From assembly GCA_015680685.1 (NCBI GenBank), contig MNCI01007655.1, positions 449,140 to 469,723 on the forward strand: a DNA stretch of 20,584 nucleotides, read 5' to 3'. Below, in pieces: positions 18,830 through 20,584 of the stretch. Source of the DNA: Gnetum montanum. Taxonomy: Eukaryota; Streptophyta; Gnetopsida; Gnetales; Gnetaceae. The notes below the pieces were generated by a model. It was not told where the DNA came from. It ran no database searches and saw nothing but the letters and a program-made list of their open reading frames with translations. A program made the translations under genes and the position numbers. The number at the start of each line of letters is the position of its first letter. Positions within the stretch are counted from its first letter, which is position 1.

Positions 18830-19190
18830 ATCCCATCGTAATTGAGACAAGTGATCAGCAACCATGTTCTTTGTTCCTTTTTGATCTATCATTGTAAGAT
18901 CGAACTCTTGCAAGATCATTAGCCAGCATATGACATGGGGGCTCACTGTTAGCTTGTTTATCATGAAGAAAATGGCACTATGATCAGTGTGCACAAACAC
19001 CTTGTATCCAAAGCACATAGTGCATGAACTTCTCTAAGGCATACACCACTACCATTAGCCCTATATCTATTGTCATGTAGATATGTTGTGCATCCATAAT
19101 GCTTAGGCTTGTATAGTGGATATAATAAGGATGTTTCTAATTATCCAACTGCATAAGCTTTGCTCCCAAGGCATAGTTTAATGCATCCAT
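18830..19190 (-). pseudogene. RNase H (element IV pol), frameshifted
   Basis: The N-terminal strand carries the first catalytic Asp (19187-19185) in 'IMMDALNYALGA'. The middle reads 'VVVYALEKFMHY', the region of the catalytic Glu. After a one-base shift at about 19015 the next frame gives 'VFVHTDHSAIFF', 'LQEFDLTMIDQKG' and 'NMVADHLSQL', where 'HTDHSA' and 'VADHLS' are hallmark RNase H motifs of plant Ty3/gypsy elements. It would remove the RNA template during cDNA synthesis. It is broken by stops and the shift. Confidence 0.8.
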
Positions 19191-20140
19191 CATGATGTGT
19201 AGTGGATTGGACCAATCAAGTGCTCATAAAACTAGAGTTTCTACAAGCTTCTCCTTAAGCTATTGGAATTCCTTTTCATATTCCTTAGTCCATATGAATA
19301 GAGCATCTTTCTTTGTAAGCTTGACCAATAGTTCAACGATCTTAGAGAAATTCTCTATGAATTGTCGGTAGTAGCTAGTATGTCCAAGGAATTATTGGAC
19401 ATCTTTAATGGTTTTCAGTTGACAAATTATTCCTTGGATGACCCTAATCTTTTCAGGGTACACCCCAATCCTTGAGAAATCCTATGCCTCAACACAATGG
19501 CCTCTTAGATCATGAGATGATGCTTTTGCTAATTGAGTCAATGTTTTGTCTCCACGCATCTTTTAAGCACTTGCTTAAGGTAGTTTAGGGCTTGGTCAAA
19601 TGTAGTGCCATAGGTGAAAAAGTCATTCATGAAGACATCCACCCTACTACTAATCTGTTTTTGAAAAATACTTAGGACAAGGTGTTGGAATGTTGTAGGG
19701 ACATTGCATAGATGAGAAGACATATTTTTATATGCAAAAGTTTCCTAGGGACTTGTGAATCTTGTTTTGGCTTGATCCTTTGGTGCAATTTGAATTTTGT
19801 TATCACCATTATAGTCATCCAAAAAGCTATAATAGTAATGCCTAGAGATAGTGTTCAACACCTGGTACCAAAATTGGCAACGGAAAATGATCTTTGTAGG
19901 TCACCATGTTCAATAGCCTAAAATCAATATAGACCTACCACTTGCCACCTTTCTTTGGCATAGTTACAAGTGGGCTAACCCATTCACTATCCACGATTGG
20001 ATAAATGAACCTCTTCTTAAGGAGTTGCTCAATCTCCTCTTTGATGATTTACTTCAATTTGGGGTTTAGTTGCTGCTGCAGCTATCTCTTTGGCTTGGTG
20101 GAAGGATCAGTATAGATGCAATGCTAGCATATTCTAGGAT
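19191..20140 (-). pseudogene. Reverse transcriptase (element IV pol), broken
   Basis: From the right: 'YTDPSTKPKR', 'IKEEIEQLLKKRFIYPI', 'SEWVSPLVTMPKKGG', 'VYIDFRLLN' and 'FPLPIL', then a frameshift near 19840, 'NKIQIAPKDQAKTRF', 'LCNVPTTFQHLVLSIF', and the active-site box F-M-N-D (19633-19622), where the usual box is F/Y-x-D-D. The first Asp of the pair is thus Asn, a single G-to-A change. The thumb/connection part ('FLGHTSYYRQFIENFSKI') follows at about 19410-19330. Many stops replace Gln/Arg codons. Order and motifs fit Ty3/gypsy. Inactive. Confidence 0.85.
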
Positions 20141-20584
20141 CAATCTTAGTGAGGTTAGGATATGACCAAGTAAAGGCCATTGGCCATTTGTTAACCACAT
20201 TCAGCAACATCTTTTTCTTCTCAGGAGTAAGATTGGCATTGATTATCACCAACTTGCCATTTTTTAGCAATGCATACTCTATGCCAATAGGTAAAGTCTT
20301 TAACTCTAAGGGCTTATGTTTGAAATTGTGAGGGATTTCCATCTCTTCCCAATAAGTATCATTAGGTTCATCATTGGAGAGTTGGTGATGAACTTTCTCT
20401 AGTTCATCCATGCCTTAAACATAGGTAGATGTTAAGCTCCTAGTTGGTTCCATGTAAAGTGTGTTGCTTTTAGGATTAGCTATCAACCATTGGGTACCCT
20501 CCTATTTTATTATTGCTATGTATAGGAACTTTTAGATTTTTTATTCATCTGCACACTATTTGTATGTTTTGATTGATGTGCCTT
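20141..20584 (-). pseudogene. Protease-RT linker and RT N-terminus (element IV pol), partial at window edge
   Basis: A frame open from 20411 to 20124 includes 'KPLELKTLPIGIEYALL', 'VIINANLTPEKK' and 'KWPMAFTWSYPNLTKIDPRIC', the conserved approach to the RT palm in plant Ty3/gypsy elements; it crosses into the RT entry. To the right (20430-20584) the linker matches element I at 287-430 ('QWLIAN' in both). Protease and gag must follow beyond the window. Confidence 0.75.

Larger units (their letters stand above)
11464..20584 (-). mobile_element. Element IV: Ty3/gypsy element with long 3' ORF, runs off right edge
   Basis: From its 3' end (left) it has a 3' LTR, polypurine tract, 3' ORF, spacer, integrase, RNase H and RT; gag, protease and the 5' LTR should lie to the right of the window. 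The RT - RNase H - IN order is that of Ty3/gypsy, not copia. The LTR begins TGATAAG right inside the ORF of element III, so element IV likely inserted there; the five bases catgt (11459-11463) are the candidate target duplication. Confidence 0.85.

Noticed and set aside
1-20584. Endogenous pararetrovirus (caulimovirid) origin
   Set aside because: Integrase, LTRs, PPTs adjoining LTRs and a tRNA-Asp-like PBS are present; no movement protein was seen. This is an LTR retrotransposon.
1-20584. Host genes, tRNA/rRNA genes, CRISPR arrays, prokaryotic signals
   Set aside because: None found on either strand by reading; all interpretable coding sequence belongs to the retroelements.

Overview
This window looks like nuclear DNA from a land plant with a repeat-rich, probably large genome. 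I find no host gene, tRNA or rRNA. Nearly everything is decayed Ty3/gypsy-type LTR retrotransposon sequence, all of one family or close relatives, and all read on the minus strand (5' ends to the right). The Athila/Tat side of the group is suggested by a primer-binding site resembling the 3' end of plant tRNA-Asp, a CX2CX3HX4C Gag zinc knuckle and an extra ORF after integrase. The species cannot be told from this.

Layout, left to right, as I read it. Element I (1-4388) has a post-integrase remnant, a deletion of most of RT to integrase, protease, a long gag, PBS and 5' LTR (3601-4388). It interrupts the 3' LTR of element II (4389-9610), which keeps a 3' noncoding region, a gag remnant, PBS and 5' LTR (8705-9610) but no pol. 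Element II in turn interrupts the 3' LTR of element III (9611-11463), of which only an LTR part, the polypurine tract and the end of a coiled-coil ORF are visible. That ORF is cut at 11463 by the 3' LTR of element IV (11464-12307). Element IV fills the rest of the window: polypurine tract, a long 3' ORF (12494-15340), about 2.1 kb of noncoding DNA, then integrase, RNase H and RT running off the right edge.

Put together, the copies outline one ancestral element: LTR - PBS - gag - protease - RT - RNase H - integrase - noncoding spacer with a hairpin repeat - 3' ORF (about 950 codons, acidic N-terminal part, globular middle, coiled-coil C-terminal half) - PPT - LTR. The most interesting item is this sense-oriented 3' ORF. 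It can be recognised independently in elements III and IV, and it is preceded in element IV by a TATA-containing stretch that resembles the LTR's own U3.

No coding region is intact. Most visible stop codons are TAG, TAA or TGA where Gln or Arg codons would fit, as expected from deamination of methylated cytosine in silenced plant repeats, and there are several frameshifts. All similarities were judged by eye.
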